Shown: positions 35,500 to 43,311 of the stretch, piece by piece | Numbering within the stretch: the first letter of the stretch is position 1 | Layout: the number at the start of each line of letters is the position of its first letter | Assembly (NCBI GenBank): GCA_900105225.1 | Contig: LT629764.1 | Coordinates: 5,352,501-5,416,500 of the forward strand | Reading direction: 5' to 3' | DNA length: 64,000 nt | Origin: Paenibacillaceae bacterium GAS479 | Lineage (GTDB): Bacteria; Bacillota; Bacilli; Paenibacillales; Paenibacillaceae | Translations under genes and position numbers: made by a program | Notes under the pieces: model-generated | What the model was told of the DNA's origin: nothing | The model's input: the letters and a program-made list of their open reading frames with translations, nothing else | Database searches by the model: none

Positions 35500-36078
35500 T
35501 CAAGGCAGTTTTTCAAAGAAAAATTTATTCTCGTAAATCAAATTGCTGCCAGGGAACTTAAAACTCAGCTGAAAGCCGGATGATTTGATTTGAATATCGA
35601 CCAGAAAGCGACTTCGAACGTAAGGCCGCAGCAGGCGGTCCAGCTTCTCATCGTCACCCCGTTTGACAGCGTCTGCCGCATGACGTGCAAATAAACGACT
35701 TGTGGACAATTTGCGATAGAGAGGTACAATTGCGGCCGAGATCCTACGCAGCGCAGTCGAGCTGAACGTGAACTGTGCCGTACCGGGAATAATCGATGTT
35801 GCGTTGGTGTAGCTATTGAGCGGAGCCCGATAACTGAAATCGGCAAAAAAGCCGATCCCATTCGTGCTGAACGCATCCAACACAGCAAAAGGAACCTTTT
35901 GCTGAAAAAGCAGGAGCAAAGTATCCAGATCTGCTTCCTTTACCGCTTGTGACCAGCGCTTGGCAAACTGGCGATCCCGTACAAACTCCCGATAAAGAGG
36001 CAGCATGCTGCCCGCTGTCCGTGCAAGCATTACCGCTCTTAGCGGTGAACTCAATCCGCTTTTTTTGATCCGAACCAT
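35500..36078 (-). CDS. Unknown protein with an internal 59-residue duplication
   Basis: A 192-residue soluble-looking protein that I do not recognise. Residues about 25-83 and 117-175 are two copies of one unit: LPLYREFVRDRQFAKRW then AVKEADLDTLLLLF in the first, VPLYRKLSTSRLFARHA then AVKRGDDEKLDRLL in the second. Each ends in an amphipathic beta segment (GIGFFADFSY, GFQLSFKF). No signal peptide or membrane helix is evident. AGGAGGTGA precedes the ATG, so it is clearly expressed as a gene. It stands alone between lexA and glnA. Function unknown; the alternation of helix and strand suggests a small alpha/beta fold repeated twice. Confidence 0.75.
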   Translation of the reverse strand: MVRIKKSGLSSPLRAVMLARTAGSMLPLYREFVRDRQFAKRWSQAVKEADLDTLLLLFQQKVPFAVLDAFSTNGIGFFADFSYRAPLNSYTNATSIIPGTAQFTFSSTALRRISAAIVPLYRKLSTSRLFARHAADAVKRGDDEKLDRLLRPYVRSRFLVDIQIKSSGFQLSFKFPGSNLIYENKFFFEKLP

Positions 36079-36202
36079 GCTCCGTCACCTCCTAACCGAT
36101 TACCCAAGCCCAGATGGAGCCTCATGCCTTATGCTCCAATTGAACCTGAATATCGCGTCTGTAGGTACAAATAATATGCGGCTACGGAGTCAATCAGAAC
36201 AC

Positions 36203-36233
36203 AAAAAAACCCTCAGCCCGCACGGGCCAAGGG
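36203..36233 (-). terminator. Rho-independent terminator of glnRA
   Basis: CCCTtgGCCCG pairs with CGGGCtgAGGG on the minus strand (36210-36233), followed by seven T. Confidence 0.85.
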
Positions 36234-36242
36234 ATTCCCTTC

Positions 36243-37571
36243 CTAGTAAAGAGTCAGATACTGATCTCTCTCCCACTCATGAACTTGCGTCTTGTACATA
36301 TCCCATTCAATTTCCTTAAGCTCGTAGAAGTGCGCAAGAGCGTGGTCGCCAAGCGCCTCGGTCACGATCTCGCTGCGCAGCAGCTCATTGAGCGCTTCGC
36401 GCAGATCTTCCGGCAAGCTCGGGATGCCTTCATCCAAACGCTCTTCGTCGGTCATGACATAAATGTTACGGTCCGTAGGAGCTGGCAGCGGATACTTGTT
36501 GCGGATACCGTCCAGACCCGCTTTCAGCATGACAGCAAGCGCCAGGTAAGGGTTAGCTGCCGGATCTGGATTACGCACCTCAACACGGGTGCTGAGGCCG
36601 CGTGAAGCCGGGATACGAATCATCGGACTGCGGTTACTGGCCGACCAAGCTACATAACAAGGAGCCTCATAACCTGGAACGAGACGTTTGTAGCTGTTGA
36701 CAGTCGGATTCGTAATAGCGGCCATTGCCCGGGCATGGCGCAGAATTCCGGCCATATAATGGCGCGCTGTCGAACTCAGGCCAAGATGGTCGCTTTCCTC
36801 ATAAAAAGCATTCTCATTGCCTTTGAAGAGCGACTGATGGCAGTGCATACCGGAACCATTGACGCCAAACAGCGGCTTCGGCATGAATGTCGCATGCAAA
36901 CCATGCTGGCGAGCTACCGTCTTAACGACAAGCTTAAACGTCTGGATTTGGTCAGCAGCTTTGATCGCATCGGCGTATTTGAAGTCGATCTCATGCTGGC
37001 CAGGAGCAACTTCATGATGGGAAGCTTCGATCTCGAAGTCCATCTCCTCCAGCGTAAGCACAATCTCGCGACGACAGTTCTCGCCCAGATCCATCGGTGC
37101 CAGGTCGAAGTAACCGCCCTGATCGTTGAGTTCAGTTGTCGGCTCGCCTTTTTCGTTCGTTTTGAACAGGAAGAACTCCGGTTCAGGACCAACATTCATC
37201 GCTGTAAAGCCCATTTCCTCAGCTTCTTTCAGCACGCGCTTCAAAATGCCCCGTGGATCTCCTGCGAATGGCGTACCGTCAGGCATGTAGATGTCACAAA
37301 TCAGACGCGCAACGCGATCCTGTGTAACCCAAGGGAACACAACCCAGGTGCTGAGATCAGGATATAGGTACATATCAGATTCCTCAATACGGACATAACC
37401 TTCGATGGAAGATCCATCAAACATCATTTTGTTATCCAGTGCTTTTTCGAGCTGGCTGACTGGAATTTCCACGTTTTTGATCGTACCGAGCAGATCGGTG
37501 AACTGAAGGCGAATGAAGCGGACGTTCTGTTCTTGGGCAATACGTTTGATATCGTCTTTAGTATAATTCAA
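36243..37571 (-). CDS. glnA: Glutamine synthetase type I
   Basis: A 442-residue enzyme (GS I-alpha length, as in Bacillus) that makes glutamine from glutamate, ammonia and ATP as a dodecamer. Visible motifs are [72 protein letters not shown] and [13 protein letters not shown]. In Bacillus, feedback-inhibited GlnA also controls GlnR and TnrA by direct contact. It is the second gene of the glnR-glnA operon, 34 bases after glnR, controlled by the GlnR box and promoter ahead of glnR. Confidence 0.97.
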   Translation of the reverse strand: MNYTKDDIKRIAQEQNVRFIRLQFTDLLGTIKNVEIPVSQLEKALDNKMMFDGSSIEGYVRIEESDMYLYPDLSTWVVFPWVTQDRVARLICDIYMPDGTPFAGDPRGILKRVLKEAEEMGFTAMNVGPEPEFFLFKTNEKGEPTTELNDQGGYFDLAPMDLGENCRREIVLTLEEMDFEIEASHHEVAPGQHEIDFKYADAIKAADQIQTFKLVVKTVARQHGLHATFMPKPLFGVNGSGMHCHQSLFKGNENAFYEESDHLGLSSTARHYMAGILRHARAMAAITNPTVNSYKRLVPGYEAPCYVAWSASNRSPMIRIPASRGLSTRVEVRNPDPAANPYLALAVMLKAGLDGIRNKYPLPAPTDRNIYVMTDEERLDEGIPSLPEDLREALNELLRSEIVTEALGDHALAHFYELKEIEWDMYKTQVHEWERDQYLTLY

Positions 37572-37605
37572 GAAAATCGGCTCCTCACATCATAAAGTAC
37601 ATTGC

Positions 37606-38019
37606 TTAACGCTTGTTGTTGAAAAAACGGCTGAGCTGGCCTTGAATCATGGAAGCTTTGCCAGGGCGCTTCTCCTGCAGCTGCTGCTTGAGCAGCAGTC
37701 GCAGCTGCGAATCACTGAGCTCACGGCGACGAACCTCGGAAATCTCGGTCATAACGGTTGCTTCCTCGGATTCCTTTGACACCGGGTTCATGACCTGCTT
37801 GATTCCGGCAATATTAACACCCTTCTCAATCAGGGACTTGATCTCAAGCAGCCGTTCTACATCATTAAAAGAGAACAAGCGCTGATTGCCGGACGTACGA
37901 GCCGGCACGATCAGCTCATGCTGCTCATAATAACGGATCTGCCTTGCTGTCAAATCCGTAAGCTTCATTACTATACCGATAGGAAACAACGCCATATTGC
38001 GCCGTATATCGTCAGCCAT
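37606..38019 (-). CDS. glnR: MerR-family nitrogen repressor GlnR
   Basis: A 137-residue repressor. The N-terminal MerR winged helix (about 10-80: MALFPIGIVMKLTDLTARQIRYYEQHELI, read in two parts) is followed by a dimerisation helix and the flexible C-terminal tail that in Bacillus is autoinhibitory until bound by glutamine-loaded GlnA. It represses the glnRA operon and other nitrogen genes when nitrogen is plentiful. Upstream lie a consensus promoter (38059-38087) and an exact GlnR box (38105-38121). The ATG at 38019 gives the canonical start. Confidence 0.95.
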   Translation of the reverse strand: MADDIRRNMALFPIGIVMKLTDLTARQIRYYEQHELIVPARTSGNQRLFSFNDVERLLEIKSLIEKGVNIAGIKQVMNPVSKESEEATVMTEISEVRRRELSDSQLRLLLKQQLQEKRPGKASMIQGQLSRFFNNKR

Positions 38020-38058
38020 GTTTACATCAACCTTCCAATTCCAATAAGTTATGTGCTT

Positions 38059-38087
38059 ATTGTAACGGCACTACATGAACATGTCAA
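38059..38087 (-). promoter_or_regulatory. glnRA promoter
   Basis: Minus-strand TTGACA (38082-38087), 17-base spacer and TACAAT (38059-38064); start expected near 38052. Confidence 0.8.
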
Positions 38088-38104
38088 CCGATGTTAGGTT
38101 CCCG

Positions 38105-38121
38105 TGTGAGTTTATATTACA
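38105..38121. promoter_or_regulatory. GlnR/TnrA box
   Basis: TGTGA-GTTTATA-TTACA matches TGTNA-N7-TNACA exactly. Its centre is about 61 bases upstream of the predicted glnRA start, and it lies across the 3' end of the ynbB gene. Confidence 0.8.
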
Positions 38122-39362
38122 ATAATATCCTGTTGCGCTAAACGTTCAAGAGATTGAAGTAAGCCATACTTCACATGAGCATAAGTTAACCCACCTTGCA
38201 TGTAGGCTATGTAAGGCTCACGGATTGGCGCATCGGCCGATAATTCCAGGCTACCACCCTGAATGAATGAACCCGCTGCCATGATGACAGGATGCTCGTA
38301 ACCAGGCATATCCCAAGCTTCCGGCACGACATGGGAATCGACGGCTGCCGCCGCTTGGATACCCTGAACGAACGCGATTAGTGCATCGGGTTTGCCAAAA
38401 CGAATAGCCTGAATCAGATCCGTGCGAGGCTCGTCCCAACGCGGTGAGGTTTCGAACCCAAGCTGCTCGAAAAGCGCTGCTGCCAGAACGCTTCCCTTCA
38501 ATGCTTGTCCGACCAAATGAGGCGCCAGAAACAGCCCTTGATACATCGCTCTTAAAGTATCCAGCATCGCGCCAACCTCACCGCCGATGCCCGGCGCCGT
38601 CAGGCGATAAGCAGCCGCTTGCACTGCTTCTGCTGTGCCAGCAACATATCCGCCTGTCGCAGCCAGGCCGCCTCCTGGATTTTTAATGAGCGAGCCAGCG
38701 ATGAGGTCCACTCCAACCTCTGTCGGCTCCTTCAGCTCGGTAAATTCGCCATAACAGTTATCAACGAATACCAACACATCTGGCTTGATCGTTTTGACCC
38801 GTTTTACCATTTCACCAATCTGCTCCACCGTAAAGGAAGGTCGCCAATCATAGCCCCGCGAACGTTGAATGCCGATGACCTTCGTGTCTGGGCCGATCAG
38901 AGACTCAGCAAGTGTCCAATCGATCTTGCCTTCTGCAGTCAGCGCTGCTTCCTTATAGCGGATGCCAAAGTCCTGCAGGGAGCCTGTCCCGTCACCAGGC
39001 TTGCCTATGACTTTGTGAAGCGTGTCATATGGCCTGCCTGTCAAGTACAGTAGCTCATCTCCCGGCCGTAAAAGCCCAAATAAGGCGCAGCTAATCGTAT
39101 GGGTACCGGAAGCAAAATGAGGCCGTACAAGAGCCGCCTCAGCTCCGAATACTTGCGCATAGACCAGATCTAAAACTTCCCGGCCCCGATCGTTATAGCC
39201 ATAACCTGTGGAGCCGTTGAAGTGAAAGTCGCTTACTTTATGATTTTGAAAAGCCCTGATTACCTTCCATTGGTTCTCCTCGGCAGTACGATCGAGCTCC
39301 TTGAATCGCGAATCCATTTTCTCCTCGGCATCGCGCGCGAGCTCCGTTAGCTTATCCATCAT
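38112..39362 (-). CDS. ynbB: PLP-dependent Cys/Met metabolism-like protein, YnbB
   Basis: A 416-residue fold-type I pyridoxal phosphate protein of the methionine gamma-lyase-like YnbB family. Probable cofactor contacts are Asp201 (VFVDNCYGEF) and Schiff-base Lys227 (AGSLIKNPGGG); SGTHTISCALF would hold the phosphate. The in vivo reaction of YnbB is not established. In B. subtilis ynbB sits just before glnRA, as here, so the order is conserved. Two consecutive ATG codons (39362, 39359) follow GGAG at long spacing. Its last bases overlap the GlnR box. Confidence 0.87.
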   Translation of the reverse strand: MMDKLTELARDAEEKMDSRFKELDRTAEENQWKVIRAFQNHKVSDFHFNGSTGYGYNDRGREVLDLVYAQVFGAEAALVRPHFASGTHTISCALFGLLRPGDELLYLTGRPYDTLHKVIGKPGDGTGSLQDFGIRYKEAALTAEGKIDWTLAESLIGPDTKVIGIQRSRGYDWRPSFTVEQIGEMVKRVKTIKPDVLVFVDNCYGEFTELKEPTEVGVDLIAGSLIKNPGGGLAATGGYVAGTAEAVQAAAYRLTAPGIGGEVGAMLDTLRAMYQGLFLAPHLVGQALKGSVLAAALFEQLGFETSPRWDEPRTDLIQAIRFGKPDALIAFVQGIQAAAAVDSHVVPEAWDMPGYEHPVIMAAGSFIQGGSLELSADAPIREPYIAYMQGGLTYAHVKYGLLQSLERLAQQDIIVI

Positions 39363-39461
39363 TCGTTACCCAAACTCCTTGCTGTCTAAGATGTTGGCTC
39401 ACCCCGTGGCCAAAAGGGGCCTCGGCATCTTGTCAGCCGAAACCACCCGTCCGGGCGGCAT

Positions 39462-39498
39462 AAAAAGGGCTTCAGGCAGCCAAGCGGCTGCCTGAAGC
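39462..39498 (-). terminator. Rho-independent terminator of spoVK
   Basis: GCTTCAGGCAGCC pairs perfectly with GGCTGCCTGAAGC (39469-39498), followed on the minus strand by CCTTTTTA. Confidence 0.88.
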
Positions 39499-39510
39499 AC
39501 CTACCTATAA

Positions 39511-39600
39511 GGGAATCGCAAGGATTCCTCTTCCGTTACTTGCTACAATCAGCCTTGCGGCAAACTATTGGGAATCGCGAGGATTCCTCTTCCGTTAACT
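39511..39600. repeat. Two direct repeats downstream of spoVK
   Basis: GGGAATCGC(A/G)AGGATTCCTC and the following TTCCGTTA occur at 39511 and again at 39570, about 59 bases apart, each followed by a TTGC(T/C)ACAAT(C/T) segment. Each unit has a short palindrome (GGAATC/GATTCC). The second unit runs into the spoVK stop region, so this looks like a duplicated gene end. Confidence 0.7.
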
Positions 39601-39608
39601 TGCCACAA

Positions 39609-40628
39609 TTAACCGTCCGGCTTGCCTTTGCCGTCCCATCGCATGTCTTCCGGCCGGATGCTCATGAGCTCCTGACGTCCTGGACTTACAGAAGAATACT
39701 GGCCCAGCAGGCGCACAGCCTGATGGCGAATGGCTTTCTCAATGAGATTGCGCACATATCGCGCATTGCTGAAGGAATACAGCGTTGCCGTCTTTTCTTG
39801 CATCAGATGTGTTCTGAGCTTGAATATCGTCTGCGGCATCAAGTTGTAATCTCGGTCTTTAGACATCAGCTCAGCGATCTGGATCAGTTGATCGACCGTA
39901 TAATCCGGGAAGTCGATTTGAATCGGGAAACGTGAAGGCAAGCCCGGATTAGTCAGCATAAAATGCTCGATCTCCAGTGGATAACCGGCCAGAATAAGAA
40001 CGAACTGGCTACGGTGATCCTCCATCGCCTTGACGAGCGTATCAATCGCTTCCTTGCCGAAGTCCTTCTCTCCGCCACGAGCAAGGCTGTATGCCTCGTC
40101 AACGAACAACACTCCGCCAAGCGCTTTTTTGACGAGATCACGAGTCTTTTGAGCCGTATGCCCGATATACTCTCCGACCAAATCAGCACGCTCTACCTCA
40201 ATCAGATGACCTTTGGACAGTAAACCCATTTTTTGAAACAGCTTGGCGACGATACGAGCGATCGTCGTTTTACCGGTGCCGGGGTTGCCCTTGAAGATCA
40301 TATGGTAAACCTGGGCGCCTCCGGAAAGCCCCGCCTCAGTTCGCATCTGGCTGATCAGCAGAAGTGCATAAATCTCATAAATAAGGGATTTGACCCCTTC
40401 CATGCCTACCATATGATCCATTTCCTTCTGAATCTCCAGGTAGGGATCAGATGCAGGCGGCGCAACCGACGCTTTAAGCGGAGCAACGGTAGGTTCGGCC
40501 GGCTCCACAAGCGCTGGAGCTGAGGCTCCCAGGCCATAAGTCTCGTGATGGCGCAGCACTACATTGATCTGGCGGGCGGGTCTGGAATCCTTGGCTCCCG
40601 AAGCGGCGTGTCCGTTCATCTGCGGCAT
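39609..40628 (-). CDS. spoVK: Stage V sporulation AAA ATPase SpoVK
   Basis: A 339-residue AAA+ ATPase of the CbbX/SpoVK group needed for late spore maturation in B. subtilis. A proline-rich N-terminus of about 60 residues precedes the ATPase: Walker A GNPGTGKT at about 114-121, Walker B VLFVDEA with Asp177-Glu178, and the second-region residues PSRFPIQIDFP. The ATG at 40628 is 6 bases after AAGGGA; the GTG one codon earlier is too close. Order spoVK-ynbB-glnR-glnA matches Bacillus. The hflX homologue ynbA, found between in B. subtilis, is absent. Confidence 0.9.
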   Translation of the reverse strand: MPQMNGHAASGAKDSRPARQINVVLRHHETYGLGASAPALVEPAEPTVAPLKASVAPPASDPYLEIQKEMDHMVGMEGVKSLIYEIYALLLISQMRTEAGLSGGAQVYHMIFKGNPGTGKTTIARIVAKLFQKMGLLSKGHLIEVERADLVGEYIGHTAQKTRDLVKKALGGVLFVDEAYSLARGGEKDFGKEAIDTLVKAMEDHRSQFVLILAGYPLEIEHFMLTNPGLPSRFPIQIDFPDYTVDQLIQIAELMSKDRDYNLMPQTIFKLRTHLMQEKTATLYSFSNARYVRNLIEKAIRHQAVRLLGQYSSVSPGRQELMSIRPEDMRWDGKGKPDG

Positions 40629-40694
40629 CACTATCCCTTCTACAAATGTTCGCTCTACAAGTGTATTCGAGACGGATAGGCCATATTAACAGAT

Positions 40695-41501
40695 TTAAAC
40701 GGGCTTTACTCCAGTCAGCATGAGCAGCTTGTCCAACTGCCACTTGCCAAAGGCCAGTGTCTCCCGCATCTGATTGCTAGCCGCGTTTAGCACCTTGGAC
40801 TTGACGGAGCTGACGACAGGATCCTCAAAACCGAGGAAGCGAGCCATGTCCAGCGCTCTAGGAGCATGGTATTCATGGGTGACGATGAGATAGGAGGTGA
40901 CGCCTTCTTGTTCTCCAACCTGGCGGCTGAACACGAGGTTTTCGTACGTGCTCGTTGCGCGATTTTCCAGCAAAATGTTTTCCTGAGGTACTCCTTTGGA
41001 TACGAGATAAACCCTCATGCCCTGAGCTTCCGTGAGCTTAGAGCCATTGTTGTCCAATCCTCCGGAAACGATCAGCTTGTCCACTCGACCGTTCTCATAT
41101 AGCTTTAACGCAAGGTCCAGCCTTTCTTTGAGACCTGGGCTAGGCACATCATTCCACAGCGCTGCACCGAGTACAATAGCCGCTTGCCGCTGCGGTATCG
41201 GATTAGGTGGATCGTAATGGGTAATCTGCCAAAGCAGCCATCCCGCCACAAAGATGCCAAATGAAAATAAAAACAGGAAAACACGGAAAAGACGGCCTAC
41301 CAGGCCGTCCCGCCTTGATTGTTTACGCTTGCTACCCGATGACCGAGAAGGCTTCCTTGTACTCTTGCTCGCCGCCGTCTTGCTACTCCCAGCTTGCGCT
41401 CTGCTTACCGCGGCCGCCTTTCTGCTCTCAGACTGTGCTCTGCCGCCCTGGCCAGCCATAGCGCTCTTGCCGCCCTTACGGACCGATGGAGTCGGACTCA
41501 T
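40695..41501 (-). CDS. YdcF/SanA-family DUF218 membrane protein
   Basis: A 268-residue protein with a long, basic, Ala/Ser/Lys-rich cytoplasmic tail (about 1-65), one membrane helix (about 70-93) and an external DUF218 domain. Domain marks are AIVLGAALWNDVPSPGLKERLD, VSGGLDNNGSKLTEAQGM, ILLENRATSTYEN and LIVTHEYHAPRA. DUF218 proteins (YdcF, SanA, ElyC) affect envelope integrity, but the reaction is unknown. It overlaps the DUF402 gene by 4 bases and lies 66 bases before spoVK. Confidence 0.85.
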   Translation of the reverse strand: MSPTPSVRKGGKSAMAGQGGRAQSESRKAAAVSRAQAGSSKTAASKSTRKPSRSSGSKRKQSRRDGLVGRLFRVFLFLFSFGIFVAGWLLWQITHYDPPNPIPQRQAAIVLGAALWNDVPSPGLKERLDLALKLYENGRVDKLIVSGGLDNNGSKLTEAQGMRVYLVSKGVPQENILLENRATSTYENLVFSRQVGEQEGVTSYLIVTHEYHAPRALDMARFLGFEDPVVSSVKSKVLNAASNQMRETLAFGKWQLDKLLMLTGVKPV

Positions 41502-42055
41502 GACTCGCTAACCTCACCGAGCCTCTCTGCCAGCGTTTTGCGATGGCGCAGGCTCAGCGTGAAGTAGCGAAAACGCCCGTTCTTGATTGATGCAAGCAGC
41601 CTGCCCGCCGTTTTGCGAGCCATTGCAGCTTCCTTGCGTGTTACATCTCCATCCCGAATCGCATCCTCCAGCTCATCCTCGTCCATGAGGAAAACCTCTC
41701 CAGATGGAAGCACGACAATGTCCAGGTACAAATCATCGAACCATGGGACTTGCTGGTCTGTCAGTCCTTGCGTTTTGCAGATGTCAATGTACCATTGTAC
41801 AACCTTGCCCTTGTCGTCGAACATCGTTGTTACGACAAAATGCTCGCCCCGCGGAAAATGCTGCATCCAGAGATAACCACGATCCGCCAAACAAAGCCGG
41901 CGTCCGTTGTATTCTTTCCACAGCGGCTCGCGCAGCTCATGGATCCGGTAAAATGTGACCAGACCTCGGAAGTCCTCGCCGTCAAGCGTCAGGCAGGTGT
42001 AGCTTCTGCGCAGGATACGCCGCCAGTTGGCCCGATCTGAAAATTTTCGTTTCAT
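41498..42055 (-). CDS. DUF402 protein, YgaC/Ntdp-like phosphatase
   Basis: A 185-residue DUF402 protein. Characteristic segments are VTFYRIHELREPLWKEYNGRRLCL, WYIDICKTQGL, DLYLDIVVLPSGEVFLMDEDEL and RKTAGRLL. Members include nucleoside tri- and diphosphatases in staphylococci and streptomycetes, with acidic residues holding metal; the acidic DEDELEDA stretch and DLYLD fit that site. Start is the ATG at 42055; the frame continues to 42136, but that extension looks non-native. It is translationally coupled to the DUF218 gene. The 290 bases upstream (42056-42345) hold the oxidase terminator and nothing else I recognise. Confidence 0.82.
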   Translation of the reverse strand: MKRKFSDRANWRRILRRSYTCLTLDGEDFRGLVTFYRIHELREPLWKEYNGRRLCLADRGYLWMQHFPRGEHFVVTTMFDDKGKVVQWYIDICKTQGLTDQQVPWFDDLYLDIVVLPSGEVFLMDEDELEDAIRDGDVTRKEAAMARKTAGRLLASIKNGRFRYFTLSLRHRKTLAERLGEVSES

Positions 42056-42306
42056 ATTGGAACGTACCCTTTCCCCTAAGATGCGGTGCGGCTGCTCTCT
42101 CCATACGAAAGAGGTTATTCTTTCCACCCGCGCCATCTTTCCTTTAGTTGACAGCTTAACACATCTTACTGACCATCTCCACCTAAAGTGCCAAATATGA
42201 CCGGGCTGCCTCGTCCTTCGCTATGCACAGGTCAAAGAACGTAAGCGAAGGAGATGCGAGAACGATACCATTAGGGTATATCTACATGTTCCTACCTTAT
42301 ACACAG

Positions 42307-42335
42307 AAAACCCGTCTCCGACTTGCGGAGACGGG
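42307..42335 (-). terminator. Rho-independent terminator of the quinol oxidase operon
   Basis: CCCGTCTCCG pairs with CGGAGACGGG around ACTTG (42311-42335), followed on the minus strand by TTTTC. Confidence 0.85.
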
Positions 42336-42345
42336 TTGCAGGAGT

Positions 42346-42705
42346 TTACTGCGTGTAAGAGTTGAACGACATGATCCACACCGAGCCGGCGATAATCGTA
42401 ATGACCAGCAGGATGCCGAGAGAAAGAGCCATGAGGTTGTATCTCGGGCCTTTCTCATCGCGGATATGCATGAAGAACCACATCTGTACGAAGAGCTGGG
42501 CGACAGCCGTAATCAAGATTACAGCCAATGTGCCAGTACGTCCCATCAAATCGTTGAATACAACGACCATCGGAATGACGGTCAGGATCAGCGACAGAAT
42601 AAATCCCATCGTATACGACTTGATTGAGCCATGAGCCTCTTCTTCATGATGTCCGTGGCCGTGGCCATGATCATGTGAGTGATTGTCCGCGGAATGCTGA
42701 CTCAT
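42346..42705 (-). CDS. qoxD: Cytochrome quinol oxidase subunit IV
   Basis: A 119-residue membrane protein of the CyoD/QoxD family, with three hydrophobic helices and the conserved TVIPMVVVF and QLFVQMWFFMHI segments. The N-terminus is strikingly His-rich (HSHDHGHGHGHH), which could bind metal, though that is inference. It is the last gene of the four-gene oxidase operon, immediately after subunit III. It is thought to assist assembly of the copper site. Confidence 0.92.
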   Translation of the reverse strand: MSQHSADNHSHDHGHGHGHHEEEAHGSIKSYTMGFILSLILTVIPMVVVFNDLMGRTGTLAVILITAVAQLFVQMWFFMHIRDEKGPRYNLMALSLGILLVITIIAGSVWIMSFNSYTQ

Positions 42706-43311
42706 CTACATCACCCCCATCAAATAAACAACCGAGAGCAAGAAGATCCAGATGACATCAAGGAAATGCCAGTACAGGCCGAAATTCGTAACTTTGCGTT
42801 TGGTCACGGTCGTAATACCATGCTTGCGAAGCTGAATAATCAAGCCGAGACACCAGAAAATACCGAGCGTCACGTGAATACCGTGCGTTCCGACAAGTAC
42901 GAAGAACGCGGACAGGAAGGCACTTGTGCCGATATTCGCACCTTCATGAATAAGAGTGAGGAATTCTTCGATCTCGATGAAAAGGAATGCTCCACCGAGA
43001 AGAATCGTCACGATCAGCCAGAAAATCAAACCCTTGAGGTTTTTGGCGTGCATCTGCAAAACAGCCAAGCCACTTGTGAAGCTGGACGTAAGCAAAATGA
43101 ACGTCGAGATAACAAAACCTGGTATTTCAAAAAGCTCTTTGCCGGTAGGGCCGCCGTTCGTGTGGCCCACAAGGACCACGTAAGTTGCGAACAGCGTGCC
43201 GAAAAGAATTACGTCAGAGATCAGGAACAGCCAAAAACCAGCTGTTTTGAGCGATTCCTGCTCTTGCGTATGATGTTCGTGTACTTCAGGCGATACGATA
43301 TGCTGTGCCAT
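42706..43311 (-). CDS. qoxC: Cytochrome quinol oxidase subunit III
   Basis: A 201-residue subunit with five predicted membrane helices, of the CyoC/QoxC type. Visible segments are KTAGFWLFLISDVILFGTLFATY, LLTSSFTSGLAV, FFVLVGTHGIHVTLGIFW and YWHFLDVIWIFLLSVVYL (each read within helices). The HxxGxHVxxGxxW and YWHFVDxxWxxLF patterns define the family. It starts on the last base of subunit I and is followed directly by subunit IV. Confidence 0.95.
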   Translation of the reverse strand: MAQHIVSPEVHEHHTQEQESLKTAGFWLFLISDVILFGTLFATYVVLVGHTNGGPTGKELFEIPGFVISTFILLTSSFTSGLAVLQMHAKNLKGLIFWLIVTILLGGAFLFIEIEEFLTLIHEGANIGTSAFLSAFFVLVGTHGIHVTLGIFWCLGLIIQLRKHGITTVTKRKVTNFGLYWHFLDVIWIFLLSVVYLMGVM

